Of a stretch of DNA of 64,000 nucleotides, positions 14,228 to 22,291 are shown piece by piece. Origin of the DNA: JBGAPH01 sp046349955 (GTDB taxonomy: Bacteria; Planctomycetota; Planctomycetia; Pirellulales; JBGAPH01); assembly GCA_046349955.1 (NCBI GenBank), contig JAXMBI010000024.1:1-64000 (forward strand). Direction: 5' to 3'. The notes under the pieces are model-generated. The model worked only from the letters and a program-made list of their open reading frames with translations, did not search any database and was not told the origin of the DNA. Position numbers and translations under genes: made by a program. Position 1 is the stretch's first letter, and every line of letters starts with the position of its first letter.

Positions 14228-14776
14228 TCACTCGTCGCCGAAGCTGTCGCCCAGTTGGGCGTCGTACCTCTTGAGCCAGTCTTGGTGCATGGCAATCGAG
14301 TTGAGGGAAGCCTGCACGAGCGCTCGCTGGCCGTCGTCCTGAACGTGGGCGAGCAGTCGCTCCGGGGCGGTCGAGCGGAGTTGATAGATCACGCGCCGGG
14401 TGGCCTTCCGACGGCCGCGGAGGTAGGTCTCCCGCTGCTGAATCGTGCGCGGCGTAAATCGCTCGACGGGTACATCATGGTCGAGCGGCGGCGGCTCGCG
14501 GAGCATCACCACCAGGTCGCCGCGGTACTGCTCCCAACGCTGCTCGAACCAGTCCTCGAAATCGTCGCCCAGCGGCAAGCTGATATCCGATGCAACCCCC
14601 GTGGCCATCATGTTGGCCCATTCGTCCTGGTCGGCCCCAGGGTGCGATTCGCAGTAGTCCTTAGCGATTTGGCGGACCGTCTGCCGCGCGTGCTGACTCA
14701 GGTCCGGGTCGTAATTGATGATGGCGATGGCGGCATCGCGGTAGAGACGGTGGGCCGTGCGGTAGGTGAGTTGCAT
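14228..14776 (-). CDS. Unknown element protein following the protease-like genes
   Basis: 182 aa, charged, mostly helical (RTAHRLYRDAAIAIINYDPDLSQHARQTVRQIAKDYC; RRKATRRVIYQLRS). Its ATG directly follows the TAG of the upstream gene, with AGGAG seven bases before it, so it is an independently initiated, coupled gene. In an HK97-type order the gene after the prohead protease would be the major capsid protein, but this one is too short and lacks any capsid signature. Function unknown. Confidence 0.65.
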   Translation of the reverse strand: MQLTYRTAHRLYRDAAIAIINYDPDLSQHARQTVRQIAKDYCESHPGADQDEWANMMATGVASDISLPLGDDFEDWFEQRWEQYRGDLVVMLREPPPLDHDVPVERFTPRTIQQRETYLRGRRKATRRVIYQLRSTAPERLLAHVQDDGQRALVQASLNSIAMHQDWLKRYDAQLGDSFGDE

Positions 14777-15949
14777 CTAGTAGCTCCTCATCAACGAAGC
14801 CCGGTTGCTTAGCGATCGCTTCCGCATCGCCGCCCGGCGATCGGCCAGCGGGTCGTACGAGGCCGCGAATCGGGCCGGCTTCGAGAGCAAGCTGCTCACG
14901 GCGTCGCCCTCGCCCACGATGTCGCTGCTCAGCACACTGGTCGGGCGCAACAGCGGCGGTTGCTGCACGTAGTCGCGGCCACGCTTCACCGGTGCGCGGT
15001 GCTCAAGGTCGGCATAGAAAACCAAGCTGCTCGAAATAGCCTGCGGCCGCTCCTCCGCGCGCTGCATCACGTAGCCGGCCAGGTCGCCTAGGCCGGGAAC
15101 GTTCGACGCGCTTGGGAAGAACTTCAGATCCCCGCGCACCGAAGTACGGTCGGCGCGGGCGTTCGTGACCATGCCAAGCAGAATCGGCACGCTGTTCGTG
15201 TCGGTTACGTGGTCGTGAGTGTAGTAGCTCTCGACCCCGCCAGCCGCATTGATCAGCTCAGCAACCCTTTCGACGCCGGCCAGGTCGAACTCACCCCGCC
15301 TGCTCTTTAGCGGACCCACCTCGGCGAGCACCATCCCGTGGATCATGCGGGCCGCCTGGTCGACTCTGCCGGATACACGCCGGTTCATCTGCGGGGTTGC
15401 GCCGCCGACATAGCGATCATGCGGCAGCGCCCGGAGCTTCATCCAAGCGAGACCATCCGGCATGTCGGGCGGGATCGCCATCACGCCGGCCAGTGGGTGC
15501 GCGGCCTCACCGGTCTTGCACACGCTGAACTCACCCACCACGGCGCGACGAACGTTCAGAACGCCACACTAGTCACGATAGGCGTCGCGGTACTCGAGTC
15601 CGACACTAAGATCAGCAGCCCGGCCCGATGCGATTTCGAGGTACTCGGCAGCAGCGGTGCGTGGCAGCTCCGCGATGAAGCGAAACGAGCTATCGTCGTT
15701 GCGAATCTCCAAGCCAGTGAAACCCGTGGCCAGAATCCGACTGCGGTCGTGTGCGAAGAGGATAGGCGCACCGTCCCGCGGCATCTCCAAGCACCGCGAG
15801 GCAAATCGTGCTCGCGACCCTCGATAGTTCTCGTGGGTCTCTCCCCAGTAGGGAAGCGCACCACCGATCCGCAGTGGGCCGTCGGGCAGCTCCGGCTGCG
15901 CGCTGAACAAACCTTTGCGGCTGGTGGTGAATGGTGTCGTATCGTGCAT
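14777..15949 (-). pseudogene. HK97-type prohead-protease-like frame split by one in-frame TAG
   Basis: Codons 1-126 (15949-15572) give MHDTTPFTTSRKGL...FAHDRSRILATG...ASGRAADLSVGLEYRDAYRD, the front half of a phage prohead protease with the expected His (FAHD) and Ser (DLSVG). TAG at 15571-15569 interrupts, and the same frame continues NVRRAVVGEFSVCKTGEAAHPLAGVMAI, which is what the protease's C-terminal part (L-x-E-x-S-V...A-x-P) should look like, and then runs to TAG at 14779. No Shine-Dalgarno precedes the possible GTG restart at 15541. The tail contains a second segment with similar layout (YYTHDH ... GDLAGYVMQRAEERPQAISSSLVF), perhaps a second protease-like fold. Without the stop the product would have 390 residues. 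Nonsense pseudogene, readthrough, or two proteins are all possible. Confidence 0.65.
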
Positions 15950-15960
15950 GGTGGTGGCCC

Positions 15961-16503
15961 CTATTGCCGCGCGCCGGAAAAAGTAACTTGCGGCTGGTAG
16001 CTGAGCGAAGGCCCGCCGCTTCCCGCCCTGGGACCCGTCGGCAAGCCCGCCGCGAGTCGCCGCTCCACCTCCGCAGCGTCGCCGTACAGCCGCGGGTTAG
16101 CCTGCTTCCGCCGGCCGAGTTCACCCCGCAAGTGCATGTCGGCATGGCGGGTGGACTCTTCGAGGCGAATCTGCGCCCTCAAGGTGGGAATCTCGGCCTG
16201 GAGCGCGACCACCCGCTCCGAAGCCGCCTTCTGCCGCGCCATGGACGCCTGCCGCTGGGCCTCAGTCAACACCCGCGATTCGTCATCCCGCATCGCAGCC
16301 AGCGTCTCGGCATCGCGGCGCATGTCATCAACGGTGATGTGGAGAGTGTTGAGAATCGCCTGGGTGTCCTCGACGTCAAACTCGTACGTCGCATCGCGTG
16401 ACAACTCTTCGACCAGAGCCCGGTACTGCGTCAGACTGGCTTGGATATCCTCGCGGCCGTGTTCGGCGAGGCGGTCGTAAAAGTCGCGTTTGGTAGTGTG
16501 CAT
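15961..16503 (-). CDS. Coiled-coil protein of the structural gene group
   Basis: 180 aa from the ATG at 16503, which follows the previous stop by one base and has GGAG upstream. Residues about 20-135 are strongly helical and predicted coiled coil (EDTQAILNTLHITVDDMRRDAETLAAMRDD; QRQASMARQKAASERVVALQAEIPTLRAQIRLEES). The tail is Gly/Pro/Ser-rich. Its place just before the protease-like gene suits a scaffold or morphogenesis factor, but this is inference from order only. Confidence 0.6.
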   Translation of the reverse strand: MHTTKRDFYDRLAEHGREDIQASLTQYRALVEELSRDATYEFDVEDTQAILNTLHITVDDMRRDAETLAAMRDDESRVLTEAQRQASMARQKAASERVVALQAEIPTLRAQIRLEESTRHADMHLRGELGRRKQANPRLYGDAAEVERRLAAGLPTGPRAGSGGPSLSYQPQVTFSGARQ

Positions 16504-16504
16504 C

Positions 16505-16970
16505 CTAAATCTCCTCATTCGTAATGTTGGCCACGGTGATTGCGTGGCGTTCGTCTTCGGTCAAAAGCCCCAGGCGGTCGAGGTAGTCGAGTTCGGATTC
16601 GTAGCAGACAGTAAACGGGGAATGCACCGCGTTCGGCTTGCCGTAGAAGTACCACGAGGGCTCACCGCCTTCCGGCCACCTATCACCCACGTTGCCGTCG
16701 TCGCGGCTGGGCTCACCAGCGACAACGCCGCGGTTCCGGCGACTCCCACCGCCACCAGCCCCAGCATCGTGAGCCCGGCGAAGCGGCAATGTGCTCCTCC
16801 GTCAGCCAGCCGCCGCACTCATCCCACGCTTGCTTGGCCAGCATCTCGTCGAATTCTTCGCCGCGCCCGAACCCATCGCCGAACATGTCGTGTCCGGTGC
16901 GGAGATGCGAAAGTTGATCCTCAGTCCAACCCCGCTGCGCCCGCCCTAGATATCGCTTGCGTGGTGGCAT
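16505..16970 (-). pseudogene. Element gene disrupted by a one-base frameshift
   Basis: Frame A (16970-16713) begins MPPRKRYLGRAQRGWTEDQ and continues RTGHDMFGDGFGRGEEFDEMLAKQAWDECGG...CWGWWRWESPEPRR, then stops. Frame B continues without it as VAGEPSRDDGNVGDRWPEGGEPSWYFYGKPNAV...YESELDYLDRLGLLTEDERHAI and ends at 16505. Removing one T of the TT pair opposite 16724-16725 joins both parts into one protein of about 154 aa. The composite resembles hypothetical proteins I associate with planctomycete phage regions (LRTGHD...WGWWRxExPEPRR...YESExDYLxR). ATG overlaps the small terminase stop (TGATG). Either a real frameshift mutation, a sequencing indel, or a +1 recoding site. Confidence 0.65.
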
Positions 16971-17335
16971 CAGACGCCTCGCCGTGAGTGACGCAAGATC
17001 GGCGGCCGCGGAGCTTCGGCGGGCGGCGCCACGTCGAGGCCCAGCTCACGAACCAACCGAGCGAACGCCAGCCGGCTATCCCGCTCGACGGCAATCTCTG
17101 GCCGGGTCCGCGGCGCTCCGAATCGGTCCTCATAGGTCAAGCCGCCAGCCGCTAGAGCCTGCCGTGCTTGCTGGCAGCGGTCCCACGCCTCAGCGGCTAG
17201 CCGGAGCAACCGCAAGTGATGGCCCTGCAAGTCGAACTCGGCCACGGTCGCCGACCACCACGCCTGCGCCTCGGCGGACAGATGCGCTGGCGCTGGCGGC
17301 AAGTCGGCTTCGTGGATGCGGGCGGGCAGTGTCAT
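16970..17335 (-). CDS. Phage terminase small subunit, P27 family
   Basis: 121 aa. The pattern LSAEAQAWWSATVAEFDLQGHHLRLLRLAAEAWDRCQQAR...GGLTYEDRFGAPRTRPEIAVERDSRLAFARLVRELGLD is that of P27-type small terminases, which recognise packaging sites and partner with the large terminase. AAGGGAAG lies upstream of the ATG; the stop overlaps the next start. No large terminase follows, so this protein would have to work with a subunit encoded by another phage, as phage satellites do (inference), or be a relic. Confidence 0.82.
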   Translation of the reverse strand: MTLPARIHEADLPPAPAHLSAEAQAWWSATVAEFDLQGHHLRLLRLAAEAWDRCQQARQALAAGGLTYEDRFGAPRTRPEIAVERDSRLAFARLVRELGLDVAPPAEAPRPPILRHSRRGV

Positions 17336-17349
17336 GGGTCAAACTTCCC

Positions 17350-17850
17350 TTACTCTGCGTCAGCGCTGCGGCAGCGAGCTAGAAACGCTTCCGGTAGCCG
17401 GGACGTCAAAGACACCACCCCGGCCGTCGGCTGCGTTCCCTCACCGCCCTCGACGTGTTTTACGCCAGCGAAGGATTTTTTGAGGCGGTGGGGTTCGCCG
17501 ATGGCAACCAACCGGTCTCGCTGTTCCTGTGTGAGCGGCTTACGGCGACGTTTCGGGCGGATGATTGCCGCGACCTGCTTGAAGTCCACCACGTCAAACG
17601 CAACCGTGGCGCCGTCATCGCCGTCTTGGAGCACTTCAACGCAGGGCAGCCGCTTCAGCTCGGCGGCGATGCGTCCGGCGCGGTCGGTCCAGGCCGCTAG
17701 CCGATTGCCGCCCTGCGGATGAATCTCGCCGTATCGGCAAGGGATGACCCAAAGCCACGGGTCGGTGTTCCGGGAACCAGCGGCCGGGTCGGTTCCGATG
17801 CGATATCGGCGGCCGTAGGCGGATTTCAGGTCGATGCAGGTAGCCGTCAT
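17350..17850 (-). CDS. Conserved element protein, unknown (CIDLKSAYG...)
   Basis: 166 aa from the ATG at 17850. A start at 17931 has a stronger ribosome site (GGAGGGGTAGG) and would add 27 residues, but that stretch has lower third-position GC and does not look coding. The conserved-looking body runs MTATCIDLKSAYGRRYRI...DPWLWVIPCRYGEIHPQGGNRLAAWTDR...QDGDDGATVAFDVVDFKQVAAIIRPKRRRK. I associate this type with planctomycete phage-like regions; it has no known role. It lies directly before the small terminase gene in the same transcript. Confidence 0.65.
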   Translation of the reverse strand: MTATCIDLKSAYGRRYRIGTDPAAGSRNTDPWLWVIPCRYGEIHPQGGNRLAAWTDRAGRIAAELKRLPCVEVLQDGDDGATVAFDVVDFKQVAAIIRPKRRRKPLTQEQRDRLVAIGEPHRLKKSFAGVKHVEGGEGTQPTAGVVSLTSRLPEAFLARCRSADAE

Positions 17851-17971
17851 GGCAAATCTGTTCTCAATGGGGGACGCAAAAAGCTGCAAGCGGACAGACC
17901 GCGGTCGGGGTAAAAGGCCCCAGCTCTGCATCCTACCCCTCCCCCGCCGACTACCCGATTTAACATTGTGG

Positions 17972-18379
17972 TCATGCCAGCGGCTCCGCGACCATCATCG
18001 CCGGGCTCGATGGCGCAGCGTGTTGAACGTTCACACCATCGCCATTGATCCAGGCGTCGATCGCAGACTCCGGCCAGCGAATCAGTCGGCCGAGTCGTCG
18101 CGGCCGTGGGAACGTGGGGTCGTTGCTCACCACTTCGGTCAGGTGCGTACGCGAGCACTTCAACTTCGCGGCAACGTCGTCGGCATCGATCATGCGAACC
18201 ATGTTCATATCCTCCACCATGAATTCTACAGGCATCATGTCGCGCGTTACGGTTTCCAATTTGGAGTCCTGTTTACGGCGGCGATACGCCCACTGCTTGC
18301 AGGCCACGGAGCAGTAGGTCGCGTGCGAACTGAAGAAGTCGAACTTGCACCGCGGGCAGATGCGGATGGTCTCAGGCAT
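17972..18379 (-). CDS. AlpA/excisionase-like DNA-binding protein with N-terminal zinc finger
   Basis: 135 aa. The N-terminus carries a probable zinc site (CPRCKFDFFSSHATYCSVACKQWAYRRR), unusual for this family. Residues about 60-112 are a MerR-type helix-turn-helix (MVRMIDADDVAAKLKCSRTHLTEVVSND...FPRPRRLGRLIRWPESAIDAWI), as in AlpA regulators and excisionases. The ATG overlaps the end of the 49-aa gene upstream (ATGCCTGA) and has AGGA eight bases before it. A likely regulator or recombination directionality factor. Confidence 0.75.
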   Translation of the reverse strand: MPETIRICPRCKFDFFSSHATYCSVACKQWAYRRRKQDSKLETVTRDMMPVEFMVEDMNMVRMIDADDVAAKLKCSRTHLTEVVSNDPTFPRPRRLGRLIRWPESAIDAWINGDGVNVQHAAPSSPAMMVAEPLA

Positions 18380-18521
18380 CGCACCAGTCCTGCCCGCTCA
18401 CGTAACAGGCAAAGCAGACCTCGCGTCCGGCGTCGAGTTCTTCGCGGGTTAGGCATGCCCCGCACTCGCAACACGTCTCGACGTCGACTGAGCCCGGCAC
18501 CTCGAAACTAGCGTCGCTCAT
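18372..18521 (-). CDS. 49-aa zinc-ribbon protein
   Basis: MSDASFEVPGSVDVETCCEC, then GACLTREELDAGREVCFACY and a short tail ending WCDA. Two Cys pairs (CECGAC and CFAC) indicate a zinc ribbon. The ATG at 18521 has GGAGA six bases upstream; the stop overlaps the next start (ATGCCTGA), and the start lies inside the 3' end of the winged-helix gene. The tight packing argues that it is real despite its size. Function unknown, possibly a transcription or translation modulator. Confidence 0.7.
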   Translation of the reverse strand: MSDASFEVPGSVDVETCCECGACLTREELDAGREVCFACYVSGQDWCDA

Positions 18522-18879
18522 GGGGAATCTCCGGCAAAATGATCGTGATTAGAGGGCGTCTTCCTTTCCGTCGCGTGAGGGTGAGCAGGCCCGCCCCTTC
18601 GAGACGGCCAAGCGAACGGTAAACGGCCCGACGAGAAAGCCTCACTCGTTTGAGCGTGGGGGCTTCCAAGGCGAACGTCAGGCTTTTGCGAAGCCCTTGG
18701 ACACGCCAAAGCATGTTGGCCACCTGACACACGGCCCAACTCCGCAACTCACCTGCCCTGAGCATCCATTCCCAATCGATCGGCCCTTTGATGAAGTCCC
18801 GTTGCGCCCTTCGACGTAACGCCGATCGAGCTTCCGCTGCATCCACAACAGCGTCGAAGGGGTCTTTCTCTTCTTCCAT
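18508..18879 (-). CDS. Winged-helix protein, first gene of the packaging/structural operon
   Basis: 123 aa with GAGGG five bases before its ATG. The C-terminal half is a winged helix (TLKRVRLSRRAVYRSLGRLEGAGLLTLTRRKGRRPLITIILPE), and the N-terminal half is acidic, then basic helical. It is the first gene after the inverted repeats at 18949-18996, so it may bind them and control the operon running to 14228 (inference). Confidence 0.65.
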   Translation of the reverse strand: MEEEKDPFDAVVDAAEARSALRRRAQRDFIKGPIDWEWMLRAGELRSWAVCQVANMLWRVQGLRKSLTFALEAPTLKRVRLSRRAVYRSLGRLEGAGLLTLTRRKGRRPLITIILPEIPHERR

Positions 18880-18948
18880 GATTACCCTCTTATTTAAAGA
18901 CTCTCTGATAAGACTCCCTAGATAACACTGTGACGGGTGGCCCTCCGG

Positions 18949-18996
18949 GGTTACACGTAGGTGTAACCATGGGGTTACAGGTGCAGTGTCACCGGC
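18949..18996. promoter_or_regulatory. Tandem inverted repeats, likely operator
   Basis: Perfect dyad GGTTACAC-GTAG-GTGTAACC (18949-18968) followed after 4 nt by an imperfect second dyad GGTTACAG...GTGTCACC. Four half-sites thus lie 70-117 bp upstream of the winged-helix gene start at 18879, in the only gap between the polymerase gene and the structural genes. This is the layout of a repressor or activator operator; the binding protein is unknown. Confidence 0.6.
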
Positions 18997-19014
18997 GTCC
19001 CACCTTTTTGGGGG

Positions 19015-21246
19015 TCAAAAGGAGTCGGTTGGGCCGTGGGTGGCCCAACTACTTGTTGTTGCGAGTTCTTCCAAGATGCCCATCACGACGCCCCACATAC
19101 GCTCGCCCCGTTTGTCCGAATAGCGTTCCGGGTGATTGACCACCTTGGAGTCGACGCGAATCGGATAGCCGTTGAGCACGACCCTGCCAGCCTCGATCAT
19201 CAGCTCGCGGGCTTGCTCGACGATGGCCGGCATGTCGCCGGTCGGTCCGCCGATCAAGAACGCATCATGTACTGGGCAGTGGACCTCGATTCCCGCTTCG
19301 GTCAGCAGGCAGGCGGCGAGTCGCATGATTTCCGCGCCACTGCCTTGCACCAAGAAATTGCGGATCGTGTTCGGCTTGGTCCCGGTCCGCACGTGCAGCG
19401 GCCAACCGAAGCAGGTCCAGAGCTTGCCGTGCAGCATGGCGGCGTCGAGCGTGCTGTCTGACCATTTCCAGAACCGCGGGAACTTCCGCCGATGCAGCGC
19501 CAGGAGTTGCTTGGCGTAGGCTTCCGGCTGCCCGAGAAGCTGACTCAGACTGTTCGCCTGCATGCCGTAATTTGCGGCTAGGTAGACGATCTTGAACGTG
19601 TCGCGGATGTCCCCGTGAGTAGCCTTCGTGGCATCCGCCGGCGCGTAGTCACCAGCCTTTGCCAGCCACAAGTACGGGTCGCCGCTCTCATACGCGGCCT
19701 GCATGTCGGTGTCGCCGCTCAATGCTGCAGCCACAGCGATTTCCTGACCGCTGTAGTCGAGATATGCTACGGCTTGACCTGGCTCGGGCTGAATCAACGA
19801 ACGAATCCACGCGGACGGCCCGAAAACGAATTTCGAGTTGCTCGGCTGATTTCGCCCAGTGATTGAACGGAATGGGCTCAGCATCGCGCGATTGCGGCCG
19901 TCGAGCCCCACGGCCAAGTCGGATAGCCGCATCTGCGAGAGTGAAAACCGCAGTTCCCGCAGTGGCCCCACCAACTCGGGGAATCGCCGGGCCATCTGGC
20001 GAAAGCACTCATCACTCAGGTCGAGGGCGCCCGTTTCGAGCCGTGGCCAAGGGATATCAACGCGAGACAACCAGGCTGAGAATCCGGCCGTCGAGAAGCC
20101 ATAAGGGCCGCTGTAGGCGTTCGGTCCAGCGTTCCGAACTAGCTCAGCCGCCCGCGATAGCAACTCGGGATCGTCGCGACGTACGAATCGCCGCTCTGGT
20201 TCTCGCATCAGCTCCCACAACCGGCCGGCCTGGTCACCCTCGTCCTCGTGGTCGCTCGAATAGCCGCGGCCGATTCCTAGTTCGGGTAGGTCGCCGGCGA
20301 TCGTGCGGGCAGTCACGTCGAGGGCCGGCCAACTCGAATAGTCCCTGCCTGACTCTTCCCAGGCGGCAATGCGGTTGACTGTGAGGCCGCTGCGTTGGCG
20401 AGCGGTCGAGCGGGCCTGCCGTTCGCTTCGCTGGGCTTGCCGCTGTTCCTCCCACAAATCGCTTACCGCTAGGTAGAGCAGGTGCGGGTCGATGCCCGAC
20501 TCGTCCGCCACGTCCACAACGGCCCTGCCCACCGTCGAGTCGCGGTCGAACTTGGCAGCCACGGGAACGAACACGCCGGCATAGTCGCCTTCGATCTCAC
20601 GAATCAGGCGGGCCTTGATTGGTTCCCAGGCTTCGCGGAGTCGTTCGAGCAACTCACGATCGCAGGGCGTCCCGGCATGCTCCATGCGAGCGACAGCGGC
20701 TTGATATCTCCCCCGATAGATCGCACGCGGCAAATCGATCTTCGGCAGCATCAGCGGCAGCAGTCGCACCAACGCATGCACGTCTTCCGCACAGTAGTCG
20801 AGCAGCGCTTTCCGCTCGTCGTCGGTGTAGTCGCCGCCGCGCAGCGCCAACTTGCGCAGTTCCGTTTTTTCGAGGCCGTCGAGTGCCGGCAGACCGAAGT
20901 ACGCTAGCGCTCCCAACAAGCTGCTACCGGTAGGTAGTTCTAGCCCGTTGGTGATCGCTCGGAACTCCACGTATTGATCGAGGATGCGTTGCGGCAGTTT
21001 CCAGCCAAGCGAGAGGAACGAACTCAACTCCGCGGGAGCGTAGTAGCTCGTCACCAGCGACGACTCGCCAACGTCGAAAGGCGGTGCCGGCATCCCTGCC
21101 AGCTCGTCCGCCCACAGACGCAGCTCCCGCCCGGTGCGGTACTCAACGGCGACCAGGCACCGCACCTCTGGTCGTTCACCGGGACCGCAGCCATACTCGC
21201 AGTCGACGCACCACACCGAATCGAAATGCCGCAGAGCATCGCTCAC
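19015..21246 (-). CDS. Phage-type family A DNA polymerase with 3'-5' exonuclease domain
   Basis: 743 aa from a GTG at 21246 that overlaps the upstream stop (GTGA). The N-terminal exonuclease domain shows D15-x-E17 (VWCVDCEYG) and the YCAEDVHAL motif. The polymerase domain has motif A with D497 (YLDYSGQEIAVAAALSGD), motif B (RDTFKIVYLAANYGM) and motif C with D661 (VHDAF). Motif C has Ala where bacterial Pol I has Glu, as in a number of phage enzymes. There is no 5' nuclease domain, so it is a replicative phage-type enzyme, not host Pol I. No helicase or primase was seen nearby, so replication must borrow other factors. Confidence 0.9.
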   Translation of the reverse strand: MSDALRHFDSVWCVDCEYGCGPGERPEVRCLVAVEYRTGRELRLWADELAGMPAPPFDVGESSLVTSYYAPAELSSFLSLGWKLPQRILDQYVEFRAITNGLELPTGSSLLGALAYFGLPALDGLEKTELRKLALRGGDYTDDERKALLDYCAEDVHALVRLLPLMLPKIDLPRAIYRGRYQAAVARMEHAGTPCDRELLERLREAWEPIKARLIREIEGDYAGVFVPVAAKFDRDSTVGRAVVDVADESGIDPHLLYLAVSDLWEEQRQAQRSERQARSTARQRSGLTVNRIAAWEESGRDYSSWPALDVTARTIAGDLPELGIGRGYSSDHEDEGDQAGRLWELMREPERRFVRRDDPELLSRAAELVRNAGPNAYSGPYGFSTAGFSAWLSRVDIPWPRLETGALDLSDECFRQMARRFPELVGPLRELRFSLSQMRLSDLAVGLDGRNRAMLSPFRSITGRNQPSNSKFVFGPSAWIRSLIQPEPGQAVAYLDYSGQEIAVAAALSGDTDMQAAYESGDPYLWLAKAGDYAPADATKATHGDIRDTFKIVYLAANYGMQANSLSQLLGQPEAYAKQLLALHRRKFPRFWKWSDSTLDAAMLHGKLWTCFGWPLHVRTGTKPNTIRNFLVQGSGAEIMRLAACLLTEAGIEVHCPVHDAFLIGGPTGDMPAIVEQARELMIEAGRVVLNGYPIRVDSKVVNHPERYSDKRGERMWGVVMGILEELATTSSWATHGPTDSF

Positions 21247-21905
21247 GCTTCACCCCGCAGCGCTCGCAGGATCGGGTGATCCGGTCCGGCGATGTAGCGA
21301 TTGCCGAAGCAGAGCTTGAGCAACTCTCGCATCGACAGTTCCGGCCACTCCGGTTCGGTAAGCGACCCCGTAGCCTCGAACACGTCGTAGTAGCCGGCCC
21401 GCTGATTCGACGCGACTCGCACCCACTTCTCGCCAGCCATGCGGGCGGCAGTCAGCAACGTGTCATTCCAGTCGTTGGTGCGGCCGTCGCTGCCAGGCAA
21501 TTTGCAGGGCCACAAAAACGCGTCGCCTTGGCGATTGACCGCGAGGTACAACGCTACCGCGTGGATGTCCGCTGACAGATCGACCCACAGCGAATCGTCG
21601 ACCATGTATAGGTCGCCACGGTTGAGCTTGTCCTCGAAGATGGCCGTCTCGACGCGCCAAGCAGCGCCGGGCCGTGTCCGGCAAAACTCGTGTCTATTGG
21701 GCTTCCGACAAGGAACCTTCGTCAACGCCTTACGTACCGCTGTGCCGCCAGAGAAGTCGGTCGGCAGCCGCAGGTTCTTCGGGTCGAATGGGTCGGGCTT
21801 TGCGTCGATCGTCGAGGTGCGGCCGAGCTTAGTCGGATCGAATGACGTGTCTTCGTCATGCGGTTGGCCGTTGGTAGAGGCAGTTTGTTGCGTGTCGGTT
21901 TTCAT
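21243..21905 (-). CDS. Unknown protein upstream of the polymerase
   Basis: 220 aa with an acidic, disordered N-terminus (about 1-45) and a folded body beginning DPFDPKNLRL. Motifs such as VPCRKPNRHEFCRTRPG, LYLAVNRQGDAFLWPCKLPGSDG and GYYDVFEATG recall a widespread hypothetical family that I associate with phage and plasmid replication regions. It overlaps the polymerase start by 4 nt, which suggests joint production and a replication-linked role (inference). Confidence 0.65.
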   Translation of the reverse strand: MKTDTQQTASTNGQPHDEDTSFDPTKLGRTSTIDAKPDPFDPKNLRLPTDFSGGTAVRKALTKVPCRKPNRHEFCRTRPGAAWRVETAIFEDKLNRGDLYMVDDSLWVDLSADIHAVALYLAVNRQGDAFLWPCKLPGSDGRTNDWNDTLLTAARMAGEKWVRVASNQRAGYYDVFEATGSLTEPEWPELSMRELLKLCFGNRYIAGPDHPILRALRGEA

Positions 21906-21926
21906 GCGAGTTCTCCGTTTTGTTCT

Positions 21927-22289
21927 TTAGCGGGCGTAGAGTTTGGTCGACCAGTTGTGGAGCAGCTCGACGACTTCGTGAACGTCGACGTCGACAGCCA
22001 GACGATGGCGGTAGATTTCGGGCGGAACATCCATGCCATAGGTGGTGCAGACGTCCATCACCAACCCGAGCAACGCAGCCGCAGCATCTAGGCGATCGCA
22101 TGGTGCGAGTTCAGGAACCGACGTCCATTTGCTCATGCTCGCGGCACAGAGGCGAGCAACGATCGCACACAGAGTCCGGCGTACGTAGTCTTCGCCGAGC
22201 ACTTCCGCCATCGATTGCGTCAATGCTTTTTGCTCCCGGCGGGACTTCAGTTCTTTGAGGGCTTTTACCCTTTGTGGATCGAGAATCAC
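21927..22289 (-). CDS. Unknown element protein
   Basis: 120 aa. The helical N-terminus is rich in Lys/Arg (VKALKELKSRREQKALTQSMAEVLGEDYVRRTL); the remainder is hydrophobic-helical with Cys residues and ends in LHNWSTKLYAR. It follows the 135-aa gene by 2 bp and precedes the replication genes in the same direction. No motif recognised; the position suggests an early or replication function. Confidence 0.55.
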   Translation of the reverse strand: MILDPQRVKALKELKSRREQKALTQSMAEVLGEDYVRRTLCAIVARLCAASMSKWTSVPELAPCDRLDAAAALLGLVMDVCTTYGMDVPPEIYRHRLAVDVDVHEVVELLHNWSTKLYAR

Positions 22290-22291
22290 GG

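Noticed and set aside
14228..15949. Single 574-codon frame with TAG recoded as an amino acid
   Set aside because: The second TAG (14779) is directly followed by an ATG with a perfect AGGAG, so it is a genuine stop. TAG also ends other well-supported genes, so global recoding is not supported.
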